In this document: piece after piece, positions 34,283-43,375 of the stretch
Layout: each line of letters begins with the position of its first letter
How positions within the stretch are numbered: position 1 is the stretch's first letter
Source: Alkalibacterium pelagium
Lineage (GTDB): Bacteria > Bacillota > Bacilli > Lactobacillales > Carnobacteriaceae_A
NCBI RefSeq assembly: GCF_900109325.1
Contig: NZ_FNZU01000015.1
Coordinates: 1 to 64,000, forward strand
DNA length: 64,000 bases
Direction: 5' to 3'
Made by a program: the position numbers and the translations under genes
Notes under the pieces: model-generated
The model's input: the letters and a program-made list of their open reading frames with translations, nothing else
What the model was told of the DNA's origin: nothing
Database searches by the model: none

Positions 34283-37200
34283 ATGAATAACTGGTCACAC
34301 AAGAAGAATATAAAAAAGGTTCTGATTGCTTCTATGTTTGCCTCTACTTTATTAGGCGTAGACAGTGCTTTAGCAGAGGAAAAAGAACCCGAAATGTCCC
34401 TAAACAATGAGCAGACAAACGATTTAAGCATTGATGAAGTCAAAATTGAATTGTCAGAAGATAAATTGGCTACTATACATACAGCTCTGAACTATCATAT
34501 TGACGGTGAATTCGAAGATGCTTTATCTATTTATGAGACATTAGTCGAAGAAAACAAGTTGGAAGAGTATTGGTTAGATGTCATAGTACTGTTAAGAAAT
34601 CTTTCAGAAGAAAAAACTGAGTTGAATCTTGATACTTTATTAGAATTAGATCTAATCGAAGAGGAGTATTTGGAAAGACTTTCCGTTTTGATAAATACAC
34701 TTGATTTAGAGCTGGAAAGTGTTGATGAAGCTGAGTCAGAAGATGAAGGTACTGAAGAGACTGACGAGACTGAATCAATTGAAAATGATAAAGAACTTGA
34801 GTTGATTGTTGACGAATCAGAAGAGGAATCGGATCTTGTTGATGAAGAAGATGACCTTGAACAGGATGTATCTGAAACTGAAGAATCTGATGATAGCGTT
34901 GAAGAAGATAGCAATAAAAACGAAGAAGTAGAGGAAGAAGCTGAAGTGCCGGCCGATGACAAAGATAGCCTGTCAAAGATCCAGACTTTCTCCGTAAGTA
35001 CTTCAAGCACTCGGCCTTCTGCGACGACCCTCTACAATAATTCAATCAATGCAGGAAATGCAACTGAGGCTTGGCAAAATGCAGTAGAACTGAATAGACA
35101 TTACCCAAATGACTATAGAGTCAGCATTGCTTTTGAATCAGCCAGCAATAGAATTTTTTCATTAGCACAAAGTAATCACCGAAACAGGAATTATAATACA
35201 GCTCTAAGGTACTATAACCAGCTGTTGAATCATCCGCATGTTCCAATCCGGATTCAGAATTCATTAAATCGTCTCATAACTATGGCAAACAGCCAGATAC
35301 GGTTAGGGTTTGCAAGTACATACTATAATGATGTCATTAATGCACCCACTGCGACTGCTGCCTGGATTGCCGCGATGGAGTATAAGAGTCTGTACCCAAC
35401 AGACGATCGTCTATCTGAAGCAGTCAATTCAGCTGGACAACGTATATTCTCAATGGGAAGAAGTTCTCAAAGATCCAACCGTTTTGAAGATGCACATCAC
35501 TACTATAGTTTACTAGTAGAGGAAACGCTACTTGATCAGTCATTAATGAACAATGCATTAAGTAATCTGGCAGTTGTCAAAAATGAAATGCAGACTTCAG
35601 CTTCAGATTTGTTTGATGCAACTATTAATGCGTCTTCTGCTACAGAGGCATGGAATAATCTGGGGAGATTAATTGCCAGATTCCCTAACCATAATCGTTT
35701 AGCTGAAGCAGTAGAACATGCTTCTGCTCGAGTGTATTCTATGGGACGAAGCAATCACCGAGCCGGCCGTCAGAGTAACGCTCAACTATATTATTCATGG
35801 TTGCTGGATGAAAGCCGAGTCAGTCAGAATATGAGAAATCTTGTCTCTGCTCATCAGACTCAATTAAACAATGGTTGGGATTTCAGAACACCTGAAGACT
35901 ACCTCAGAGATACCAACGCAGCATCGACTGCATCGGAAGCATGGGCAGTCGCTACAGAAGGGATTACATTGTTCCCGGATCATATTGATGTTCAGATGGC
36001 GCTAAATAATGCTGCAGATCGTATGTATGCGCTTGGACAAAGTAACCATAGAAGAGGGAATTTTAATACTGCTATTACCTACTATAATCAAGTCATTAAT
36101 CAGGGTGGCGTATTAGCAGGTATCCAGGCCGAAGCTCAGGTATTCAGACGTCAGGCGGAAAACAGACGTGTACTTACTACTGCAAATCAGTTTTATAACC
36201 AGTCCACATCCGCGGGGACGGCATCAGAAGCTTGGGATATAGCTAATGAAGGTCTGAGCTATTACCCTAACCACTCCCAAATTACCGAAGCACTGCAGCT
36301 AGCTGCTGACAGGGTCATGGCATTAGGTGAGAGCAATCATAAGCGTGGGAGATTTTCAACTGCCACTACTTACTACAATAGACTGTTGAATAATGAAAAT
36401 ATCTCTCAGTCCATGCGCACTAGATTAGAAACTTACAGATATCTTTCTACTAATAATCTTTATCTGACAAATATGATTGTCCGTGAATCAACTTACTCGA
36501 CATCATTTAATGATGCTGTAAACAGACAAATGGCATTGAATGCAAAACCTCAGGCTTCAAGTAATGGTGGCTGGAGAAACGCTACACGTGAGGAAGTAGT
36601 TCGTTATATGGATCCGAACAACTTCTTGCCAAGTGATATGAGTGATATGAACAGCTTGTTCACTACAGCTCGAGTTATCGTGGATGTATTAAATGTCCGT
36701 AGTGGTCCTGGAACCGGCCATTCATTGGTAGGAACTGTTACAAGAGGACAGGAATTTACTATTCTAGAAGAGCGAAGCGGATGGTTTAAAATTGGTTTTA
36801 ATGGTTCCGAGGCGTGGATCTCAGGAAGTTCAAACTTTGTAGATGCCAATAGAGAAATGCTTCAATTCCTTAATTTACAGGGAACAGTGGGAGTTTCTAT
36901 TGAAAATCTGAACAGAGAACTTCAAGGGACTGGAATTCTTGAAGGTCATGGCGCAGCATTTAGACAGGCAAGTATTGAAGCCAATGTTAACGAAATTTAT
37001 CTTATTTCACATGCCATACTTGAAACTGGTAGGGGAACATCCAGACTGGCTACTGGTGTACTAGTAGAAGAAGTTAATGGACAGAAAGTTACTCCAAGAA
37101 TTGTCTATAATATGTTCGGGATAGGTGCTGTGGACCATGCTCCAGTCAGACTCGGAGCAGAAAGAGCATATCAGGAAGGCTGGTTCACACCAGAAGCTTC

Positions 37201-37423
37201 TATAATTGGAGGAGCCAAATGGATCTCTACACGTTATGTGAACAATGCGACTCACCAGCAGAACACCTTGTATAAAATGAGATGGAACCCGGCATCACCT
37301 GGTACACACCAGTACGCTACTGATGTAGGCTGGGCTTCAAAACAGACAAGTATGCTAAGAAGCATCGTCAGCTACTCATTAATGGATAATCTCATTCTGA
37401 ACTTTGATATTCCAAGGTATTAA
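34283..37423 (+). CDS. secreted glucosaminidase with SH3 domain and five repeats like those of the amidase
   Basis: Exported protein of 1046 residues. Signal peptide (1-33, ending SALAEEK), a TPR-like helical hairpin (YHIDGEFEDALSIYETL), a very acidic Glu/Asp/Ser linker at about 145-235 and five repeats of about 97 residues from about 250 to 735 with the same A-T-x-A-W, SMGxSxxR and YYxxLL pattern as the amidase. A bacterial SH3 domain (VLNVRSGPGTGHSLVG, near 800-850) and a GH73-type endo-beta-N-acetylglucosaminidase domain (SHAILETGRGTSRLA; YNMFGIGA; GGAKWIS) complete it. The catalytic Glu is probably in ILETG. It cuts the glycan strand, complementing the amidase. AGGAGTG precedes ATG 34283. 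The gap 34050-34282 separates it from the amidase gene, so it may have its own promoter. Confidence 0.88.
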   Translation: MNNWSHKKNIKKVLIASMFASTLLGVDSALAEEKEPEMSLNNEQTNDLSIDEVKIELSEDKLATIHTALNYHIDGEFEDALSIYETLVEENKLEEYWLDVIVLLRNLSEEKTELNLDTLLELDLIEEEYLERLSVLINTLDLELESVDEAESEDEGTEETDETESIENDKELELIVDESEEESDLVDEEDDLEQDVSETEESDDSVEEDSNKNEEVEEEAEVPADDKDSLSKIQTFSVSTSSTRPSATTLYNNSINAGNATEAWQNAVELNRHYPNDYRVSIAFESASNRIFSLAQSNHRNRNYNTALRYYNQLLNHPHVPIRIQNSLNRLITMANSQIRLGFASTYYNDVINAPTATAAWIAAMEYKSLYPTDDRLSEAVNSAGQRIFSMGRSSQRSNRFEDAHHYYSLLVEETLLDQSLMNNALSNLAVVKNEMQTSASDLFDATINASSATEAWNNLGRLIARFPNHNRLAEAVEHASARVYSMGRSNHRAGRQSNAQLYYSWLLDESRVSQNMRNLVSAHQTQLNNGWDFRTPEDYLRDTNAASTASEAWAVATEGITLFPDHIDVQMALNNAADRMYALGQSNHRRGNFNTAITYYNQVINQGGVLAGIQAEAQVFRRQAENRRVLTTANQFYNQSTSAGTASEAWDIANEGLSYYPNHSQITEALQLAADRVMALGESNHKRGRFSTATTYYNRLLNNENISQSMRTRLETYRYLSTNNLYLTNMIVRESTYSTSFNDAVNRQMALNAKPQASSNGGWRNATREEVVRYMDPNNFLPSDMSDMNSLFTTARVIVDVLNVRSGPGTGHSLVGTVTRGQEFTILEERSGWFKIGFNGSEAWISGSSNFVDANREMLQFLNLQGTVGVSIENLNRELQGTGILEGHGAAFRQASIEANVNEIYLISHAILETGRGTSRLATGVLVEEVNGQKVTPRIVYNMFGIGAVDHAPVRLGAERAYQEGWFTPEASIIGGAKWISTRYVNNATHQQNTLYKMRWNPASPGTHQYATDVGWASKQTSMLRSIVSYSLMDNLILNFDIPRY

Positions 37424-37475
37424 TCAGATCAATTAATCCCAAGATTCTGAGAACGGAAGTTTAATTTACAATATT

Positions 37476-37524
37476 AAAAAAGTGTATATCGGGCCATATA
37501 GATGACTCTGATGTACACTTTTTT
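37476..37524 (+). terminator. terminator after the glucosaminidase gene
   Basis: AAAAAAGTGTA pairs with TACACTTTTTT across 28 bases; the T-run is part of the 3' arm. Confidence 0.8.
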
Positions 37525-37639
37525 ATTCATCTTCACTTAAAAATCGTCACCATGTGAAAAACTGCTCTTCAAAATTTGAGTTAAAACACCCAAGCGTTGT
37601 TAAATTGTTGAATTTTATCATAAGTAACTAAAGTATTTA

Positions 37640-37648
37640 TGTTAGAAT
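37640..37648 (+). promoter_or_regulatory. extended -10 promoter of the Wzz-like gene
   Basis: TGT-TAGAAT, 52 bp before ATG 37700, matching the element before mnaA. No good -35. Confidence 0.45.
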
Positions 37649-37699
37649 ATCTATAGTTTGTTTTGAGACATGAAAAAATAGATAAAAGGTGGATATTAA

Positions 37700-38809
37700 A
37701 TGGAAAACGGATTGGTCCTGAATGATTTTAAGCAGTTTTTAGTATACAAGAGAAAAATAATACTAATAGTTACATTGTTAATTACGCTTGCTATTGTAGG
37801 GTTTTCTGTATTTACAGAACTAAGAGCAAGTGATGAAGTAGAAGAAACTACTGAGCCTGTAGAAGAAATTGGAGATTTTACTGACTCGGATATAGAGAAT
37901 CTTTTATTAGAAGATAGGCAAAATCTATCAAATAATGATATAGCCATGATCAATGATTTCTTATTCGAAGATGCCTATGCTTTTAGAATATATATAGAAA
38001 ATAGAGACGGAAGTGTTTTTAATCGTTCAAATCTGATGCATGAAATTTTCACTTCTGATCAGGTAATTACTATGCTTGAAAGTCAGGCTGGACATGAATT
38101 AGACCTGATAGAGGATTTCTTTGTAACAGTCGATTACAATTCTAACAATGTGATATTTACAATTACCATTGGTACGGGAAATGTAGATGCTAACGCAGCA
38201 ATTAGCCAGGCGCTATATGATAGTTTGGCTGAAAATGAAATTGAAATTATTAATGAAAAAGTAACGTATTTATTTGAAGAGCCGCAGTCAGTCGATCTTA
38301 ATGAAGATATTCAAGAAGTAGCAGTAGCAGATAGTCCCTCTGATAATTTACTTGAAACGATTGGTATCAGTGCTATTATTGGAATATTCCTAGGTGCAGG
38401 TTTTGGTGTAGTAGCGGCATATGCCCATTCTTTGATTGAGAAAAAAGTCAATCCTCTTTATAATTTCAATCTTAAATCAGGTGATATATTTATAAACTTT
38501 TCGGACAAGAAAAAATCTGAAGACTTGATTCAGAATGAAGTATGGCATGCCATTATGCATCCTGTAGATAAGCAGAAACTTGTATTGACGCAGAGTGGCA
38601 CATTAAGAAATCAGTTAGCACATTTAGCTGATGAAGAAAGTTTATTCTCTGGGTATATCACGAGTGAAGCACATGATGTAAAATCCTCAAAAGAGTTTGA
38701 TGAAAGTATAATCATTGTTGAAAATGGGAATACAGACAAACAGTGGTACACAGACCAGGTCAATCAGATAAAGGTTTATGGTACACCAACAAAAATAATA
38801 AAACTCTAA
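37700..38809 (+). CDS. Wzz-like polysaccharide co-polymerase with degenerate BY-kinase-like tail
   Basis: Protein of 369 residues with two membrane spans (about 19-37 and 215-240) bounding an outer domain, the topology of Wzz/CpsC chain-length regulators. Unlike CpsC-type proteins it continues for about 125 cytosolic residues. That tail resembles a BY-kinase core: KLVLTQSGTLRNQLAHLA sits where the Walker A segment (SAGPASGKST in the kinase at 50591) would be, but lacks the G-K-S/T. The end DESIIIVENGNTDKQWYTDQ followed by GTPTKIIKL matches the DGVLFVIPKG...GAVLN strand-helix-strand. No Walker motifs or tyrosine cluster remain, so it is probably a non-catalytic partner. It starts a transcript with a polymerase and a GT4. 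Confidence 0.7.
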   Translation: MENGLVLNDFKQFLVYKRKIILIVTLLITLAIVGFSVFTELRASDEVEETTEPVEEIGDFTDSDIENLLLEDRQNLSNNDIAMINDFLFEDAYAFRIYIENRDGSVFNRSNLMHEIFTSDQVITMLESQAGHELDLIEDFFVTVDYNSNNVIFTITIGTGNVDANAAISQALYDSLAENEIEIINEKVTYLFEEPQSVDLNEDIQEVAVADSPSDNLLETIGISAIIGIFLGAGFGVVAAYAHSLIEKKVNPLYNFNLKSGDIFINFSDKKKSEDLIQNEVWHAIMHPVDKQKLVLTQSGTLRNQLAHLADEESLFSGYITSEAHDVKSSKEFDESIIIVENGNTDKQWYTDQVNQIKVYGTPTKIIKL

Positions 38810-38854
38810 AAGCAGGAATTAAGGCTAATTTTTATAATACAGAAGGAGTCAAAG

Positions 38855-40087
38855 ATGGAAATCAAGATAGACAAGAAAAATATTCTAAGTGTAATATTTG
38901 CGTTATTTGTTTTTATCTCAATAAATCTACCCAGCGTGAAAATTCTTTATTCTTCTGAGATTGTAAATATTGTAGCTTTATCTGGCCTAATGACAGTAGG
39001 ACTAATTAGATGGATCATTTCCAACGAGCCGATGTTTCAAATAGATGAACGACAATTGAAAGTGATTTTTAATTTTATTTTACTCTGGCAGATTATGTTT
39101 GCAGTAACATGGTTGATTAGACCTCTTAATTTTGATACGATCGATTTGCTGCAGTATATTTCAGTAGGACTTTTCACTTTAAGTATATTCATTTTTTTGA
39201 GAAGAGAAGATTTAAAGTACATTATTTTTTTTCAAGTATCTTGGGGCACGGGTATTGGATTTCTGGAATGGACCACAGGGATACCTAAAAGCAGAGCACT
39301 CGGTCAGACTTACTTAACTACTGGAGTAGCAATAGCTGCAACCATTGTAGTGGTTATCGGGCTTCTTTTTTCAAAAGAAGTCAGCAAGTATTTAAAGGCA
39401 GTATTGGTTCCAGTAGTGTTGGTTTTATATGCCGGGGTGACTTCTTTAAGTGGGCGAGCACCCATTCTACTATCGCTTGTTGTCCCTGTAGTTGTTTATC
39501 TTATTTCGATTATCTTTGAAAAGGACATAAGAAAGAAATTCAGTGCGCTATTACTTTTTATTACAATTTTGACAGTGGGACTTATAATGCTATATAACGT
39601 GCTTCCAACAAGTACCGTCAACAGGATAATGAGAGCATTCCTGACGATTCAGGAAGAACCTAGATATGAATTATACCAAAGTGCTGCCAATGTGGTTCTT
39701 GAAAATCCTCTTGGAATTGGACTTAGAGGGTATCAGAGTTTTGACTTCGGATATCCCCATAACATATTTTTAGAGATTACTATGTCAGGTGGTTTAATGG
39801 CTTTAATTCCGTTTATCAGTGTAGTGATTTATTTGCTTCGTACGGCTATAAATGTCACGCGTGAAAAATCTCTTAATCTCGTCTGGTTAAATTTGTCTTT
39901 TTATTTTCTTTTGACTTGGAATATATCATTTGAGTTATCAAACTCCTATATGGTATTTATCCCCTTAGCGCTATTAATTAAAAGTGAATCATTAAGGCAG
40001 CTGATCCCTGATAATAACAAAGCGTATCCTTACGATAGCTACAGAAGAATGTTAAGCAATAACAATTATCTAGAGAGCGGTCTTTAA
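38855..40087 (+). CDS. O-antigen ligase/polymerase family (WzyC-like) membrane protein
   Basis: Protein of 410 residues with about ten spans. The outer-loop motif LGIGLRGYQSFDFGYPHNIFLE near 287-310 is characteristic of the WzyC/O-antigen ligase group, as is the SGRAPI turn near 190. Expected to polymerise or ligate lipid-linked glycans on the outer face. AAGGAGTCAAAG precedes ATG 38855; 45 bp after the Wzz-like gene. It is one of three polymerase-like genes in the window. Confidence 0.8.
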   Translation: MEIKIDKKNILSVIFALFVFISINLPSVKILYSSEIVNIVALSGLMTVGLIRWIISNEPMFQIDERQLKVIFNFILLWQIMFAVTWLIRPLNFDTIDLLQYISVGLFTLSIFIFLRREDLKYIIFFQVSWGTGIGFLEWTTGIPKSRALGQTYLTTGVAIAATIVVVIGLLFSKEVSKYLKAVLVPVVLVLYAGVTSLSGRAPILLSLVVPVVVYLISIIFEKDIRKKFSALLLFITILTVGLIMLYNVLPTSTVNRIMRAFLTIQEEPRYELYQSAANVVLENPLGIGLRGYQSFDFGYPHNIFLEITMSGGLMALIPFISVVIYLLRTAINVTREKSLNLVWLNLSFYFLLTWNISFELSNSYMVFIPLALLIKSESLRQLIPDNNKAYPYDSYRRMLSNNNYLESGL

Positions 40088-40115
40088 TAATGTACTGCAC
40101 CTTAAAGGAGAACCT

Positions 40116-41279
40116 ATGACTAAAACAATCGTTTTGATCTCATTAAAATATCCTCCTGTCTATTCAGGGTACGGGAGACAACTTAAATCGGTAGTCAATG
40201 CATTCGACTATTCAGATAGTAAGTATAAATTTGTGTTACTCACTGCATATGATGCATCACAGATAGAAACCAACGAGAATCTCGAAGTAGTGAGTTTTGG
40301 GATTGATCCGTCATATGGATCCTCCAGATTGACGTATACCTTTGCCTGGAAAATATTCCTGTGGTTACATAGAAATGCCCGAAGGTATGCTCTTATCCAC
40401 TGTATCAAGGCTGGTCCCGAGGCGATTTCTGCCAATGTGATCGGTAAACTTAAAAAGAAGCCAGTAATTATTAAAGTGGCACAGGATGAGTTAAGTGATA
40501 AGGAACTCAGCACCAAAAACCCAGTTGCAAAAGCAGTTAAGCTAATGAGACATGCTTTGATCAAATCCGCAAATGTGTTTATAGCGATCAGTGCTGAAAT
40601 CAGAGATAATTTGTCTAGACGGGTGGCTTCAAATTCTGAAATTGCTACTATCCCTAACGGAGTGGATACTGAAAAATTCAAACCTGTCACTTATGATAGA
40701 AAAAAAGACTTGCGACAGGAACTTTCTATTCCTCAGGATGAGACAGTGGTTCTTTTTGTAGGAGCCATTAATCGAAGAAAAGGCGTGCACGATCTTCTGG
40801 AAGCTGCCGATACATTGAGTAATGAGACTAAGGCTAGAATAATCTTGTGTGGTCCCCAGCTCGAGGATATTGATTTCGAGAGAAAGCAGAAGGATATCAA
40901 TAGAACGCATAAAAACATCACTATTGATTATAGAGGCAGTGTAGACAATATAGAAGACTATATGAGAGCTTCAGACCTGTTTGTGCTGCCGTCATATTCA
41001 GAAGGCTTACCAAATGTAGTGCTCGAAGCAGGGGCAACAGGGCTTCCACTTATCGGAACAGATATTGGGGGAACGCGAGATATTATCAGTCAAGGTGATA
41101 ATGGCTATATTGTTGAGTTGGGGAATCCTGCTGATTTATCTCAAGCTATGAGACAACTTATTGATGATGAGTCAATCAGAAGTCGTATGGCAATCAATTC
41201 TAGAGAGGCGATATTAAAAAGGTTCTCTCTTAAAGATGTATCTGCTAAATACAAAAAGTTATACGATGCACTGATTTAA
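40116..41279 (+). CDS. GT4 family glycosyltransferase
   Basis: Retaining GT-B enzyme of 387 residues. N-terminal LKYPPVYSGYGRQLKS glycine-rich acceptor loop, a TIPNGVDTEKF turn near 180-190, the donor-binding VLFVGAINRRKGVHDLLEA and the E-x7-E motif in PSYSEGLPNVVLEAGATGLP. AAAGGAGAACCT precedes ATG 40116. Cytosolic face of the membrane; adds one sugar to the glycan assembled with the polymerase upstream. Ends at a strong terminator, so the 37700-41279 trio is one unit. Confidence 0.88.
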   Translation: MTKTIVLISLKYPPVYSGYGRQLKSVVNAFDYSDSKYKFVLLTAYDASQIETNENLEVVSFGIDPSYGSSRLTYTFAWKIFLWLHRNARRYALIHCIKAGPEAISANVIGKLKKKPVIIKVAQDELSDKELSTKNPVAKAVKLMRHALIKSANVFIAISAEIRDNLSRRVASNSEIATIPNGVDTEKFKPVTYDRKKDLRQELSIPQDETVVLFVGAINRRKGVHDLLEAADTLSNETKARIILCGPQLEDIDFERKQKDINRTHKNITIDYRGSVDNIEDYMRASDLFVLPSYSEGLPNVVLEAGATGLPLIGTDIGGTRDIISQGDNGYIVELGNPADLSQAMRQLIDDESIRSRMAINSREAILKRFSLKDVSAKYKKLYDALI

Positions 41280-41311
41280 TTAATAAAAATAGATAACTGT
41301 AGAAAATATTG

Positions 41312-41367
41312 AAAGTGTAAAGATTTGGGAACTTACCATAGGTAGTTCGCGGTCTTTACACTTTTTG
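41312..41367 (+). terminator. terminator after the GT4 gene
   Basis: AAAGTGTAAAGA pairs with TCTTTACACTTT, followed by TTTG; a second inner stem GGGAACTA-like region is weaker. Confidence 0.82.
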
Positions 41368-41400
41368 TTTTAAGTGTTTAGAGATTTAATATATAATGAA

Positions 41401-41429
41401 TTTACAATTCCTTTACAATAGACTATATA
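41401..41429 (+). promoter_or_regulatory. candidate promoter of the polyol-phosphate cassette
   Basis: -35 TTTACA, 17-bp spacer, -10 TATATA. Its start point would fall at about 41436, leaving almost no leader before the first ATG, so an upstream -10 TATAAT at 41392 may be used instead. Confidence 0.5.
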
Positions 41430-41447
41430 AAAAGAATGAGTGATAAA

Positions 41448-42644
41448 ATGAATCTAATAAGACACGTAAAGCATACGATTTTTTACACATATATGTATCT
41501 CTGTAACAAGATATTTCCTCTCAAGAAAAAAGTTGTGTTTTCCAGTTTTAATGGAAAGACATACTCTGACAATCCAAAAGTTATAACTGAGGCACTGCAT
41601 CAGATCGATCCGGATACTTCCATAGTCTGGATATTTAAAGATCCGGAAGGTAAAAAGATTGATTTACCTGCCTACATAAAGACTGTTAAATCTCACTCGC
41701 TAAAAGCATTGTACGAACTTGCTACAGCTGCAGTCTGGGTGGATAACTTTGAAAAACCTGTCTATCTTTATAAGAGCCGGAACCAGAAGTATATTCAGAC
41801 GTATCATGGAGACAGGGCATTTAAGAAAATCCTCTATGATGTGAGGACGCTTCTTCCAAACGGACACTATAAAGAAGGCGACTTATTTGAAGAAAAGAAT
41901 CTTGACCTAGCTTTGTCTGGGTCAGATTACGGAGACAGGCATTACCGTTCTGCGTTCAATTATAAAGGGGAAATTTTAAAAAAAGGCTGCCCGAGAAATG
42001 ATCGACTGATTAATAGAGATCTTAATAGGGAACAGAAAATTAAAGAAAGATTATCTCTCGATGAAGAAACAGGTGTAGTCTTATATGCTCCTACCTTAAG
42101 GAAAAGTGCAGTAAAAAGTAATGGAGCTCAATCGGTTACGGACATTGATTTGGAACAAGTAGTTTCCACATTGGAAGAGAGTACTCATCGGAAGTGGGTG
42201 CTACTTATTCGAGCGCATTCTGCAGTTGGTAAACTTGGAGGCATACCAGAATCAGTCCAGTATATTGATGTCAGTGGGTACGAAGATATGAACGATCTCC
42301 TGTCTATCTCAGATATTTTAATTACTGATTATTCCTCAAGTGCAGGGGACTTTGCCTTACTTAATAGACTGATTATTCTGTATCAGAATGATCGTAAAGA
42401 CTATATGGAGAAGGATAGGGCACTGTATTTTAAAATGGAAGACTCTCCATATCTTGTGGCTGAGAATCAGAAAGAGTTAACTGAGTTGTTGTCCAATTAT
42501 GAACAGATAGATACTGAACAAAACTGCAAAGAAATATTAGAATTTTATGGATGCAAAGAAACAGGTAAAGCGGCTCAGTTTACAGTGGAATATATAATGA
42601 GTCATTTGAGAACAAGTAATTTGAACAGAGGAGAAGCAGAATGA
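41448..42644 (+). CDS. CDP-glycerol/CDP-polyol phosphotransferase (TagB/TagF family)
   Basis: Peripheral membrane enzyme of 398 residues that transfers polyol phosphate from a CDP-polyol to a lipid-linked acceptor. The GT-B-like signatures are present: the acceptor His in QTYHGDRAFKK, a nucleotide-binding VLYAPTLRKS and the family hallmark ILITDYSSSAGDFALL near 295-310. At this length it is a single-catalytic-domain form, so it may add one or a few units. ATG 41448 is preferred because GAGTG lies upstream, but ATG 41436 is also possible. It overlaps the cytidylyltransferase gene by four bases (ATGA), so the cassette is translationally coupled. Confidence 0.88.
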   Translation: MNLIRHVKHTIFYTYMYLCNKIFPLKKKVVFSSFNGKTYSDNPKVITEALHQIDPDTSIVWIFKDPEGKKIDLPAYIKTVKSHSLKALYELATAAVWVDNFEKPVYLYKSRNQKYIQTYHGDRAFKKILYDVRTLLPNGHYKEGDLFEEKNLDLALSGSDYGDRHYRSAFNYKGEILKKGCPRNDRLINRDLNREQKIKERLSLDEETGVVLYAPTLRKSAVKSNGAQSVTDIDLEQVVSTLEESTHRKWVLLIRAHSAVGKLGGIPESVQYIDVSGYEDMNDLLSISDILITDYSSSAGDFALLNRLIILYQNDRKDYMEKDRALYFKMEDSPYLVAENQKELTELLSNYEQIDTEQNCKEILEFYGCKETGKAAQFTVEYIMSHLRTSNLNRGEAE

Positions 42645-43375
42645 ATATAGCAGTTGTATTAGCAGGCGGAGTCGGTAGACGTATGGGAGCAGAAATTCCA
42701 AAACAGTTTATCGAGGTAAACAACAAACCAGTAATAGTTTATACTCTTGAGAAATTTGAAAATCATCCAGAGATAGATGCCATTGAAGTAGTTTGTGTTG
42801 AAGATTATATAGATCAGATGTGGCTATACGCAGAAAAGTATAATATTACAAAATTAAAATGGGTGACCGCTGGAGGAGAAACAGCGCAGGAATCTACTCG
42901 TAATGGTTTATATAATCTCGATGGAGAATGCAGCGATGATGATAATATCATGTTTCATATGAGCGTCAGTCCACTGATTGACGAAGAGATCATCAGTGAT
43001 TCGCTGAGGATATGTAATCAATATGGTAATGCTGTTGCAGCTAATGAGAGCATATTCAATTTATGTAAACTGAAAGAAGGCTACTATTCCGATGAGTATT
43101 ATTCGAAAAAAGATTTGGTCACGTTGAATATGCCATGGACTATTAAATTTGATAATGGAATAAAAGCCTATAGAAAAGCATATGAAGAGAATATCGCTAC
43201 CGACGAGAATGCTTATCTTGTGTCTCTCTTGTATGAATTAGGGGAACGTATTTACTTTTCAAAGGATTCTCAAAAGAACAAACTGAAGTTGACGACTTTT
43301 GATGATGTCGACATGTTCGAAGGGTATTTAATGCTGATGGAAAAGAGAAAACGTGAAACGGAGGAAACTATATGA
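42641..43375 (+). CDS. IspD/TarI-like polyol-phosphate cytidylyltransferase
   Basis: Nucleotidyltransferase of 244 residues with the IspD/TarI signature VVLAGGVGRRMGAEIPKQF at the N-terminus (CTP-binding Gly-rich loop, Arg and Lys). The later GGETAQESTRNGL matches the ribose-binding Thr/Arg region. In teichoic acid pathways this family makes CDP-ribitol from ribitol 5-phosphate; in isoprenoid synthesis it acts on methylerythritol phosphate. The four-base overlaps with a TagB/TagF-like gene before and a sugar kinase gene after argue for a CDP-polyol product. The identity of the polyol is open. Confidence 0.85.
   Translation: MNIAVVLAGGVGRRMGAEIPKQFIEVNNKPVIVYTLEKFENHPEIDAIEVVCVEDYIDQMWLYAEKYNITKLKWVTAGGETAQESTRNGLYNLDGECSDDDNIMFHMSVSPLIDEEIISDSLRICNQYGNAVAANESIFNLCKLKEGYYSDEYYSKKDLVTLNMPWTIKFDNGIKAYRKAYEENIATDENAYLVSLLYELGERIYFSKDSQKNKLKLTTFDDVDMFEGYLMLMEKRKRETEETI

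Noticed and set aside
34531-35010. Ser-rich 159-codon frame on the minus strand inside the glucosaminidase gene
   Set aside because: It is the complement of the Glu/Asp-rich linker, whose codon bias produces open frames on the other strand; it has no start signals.
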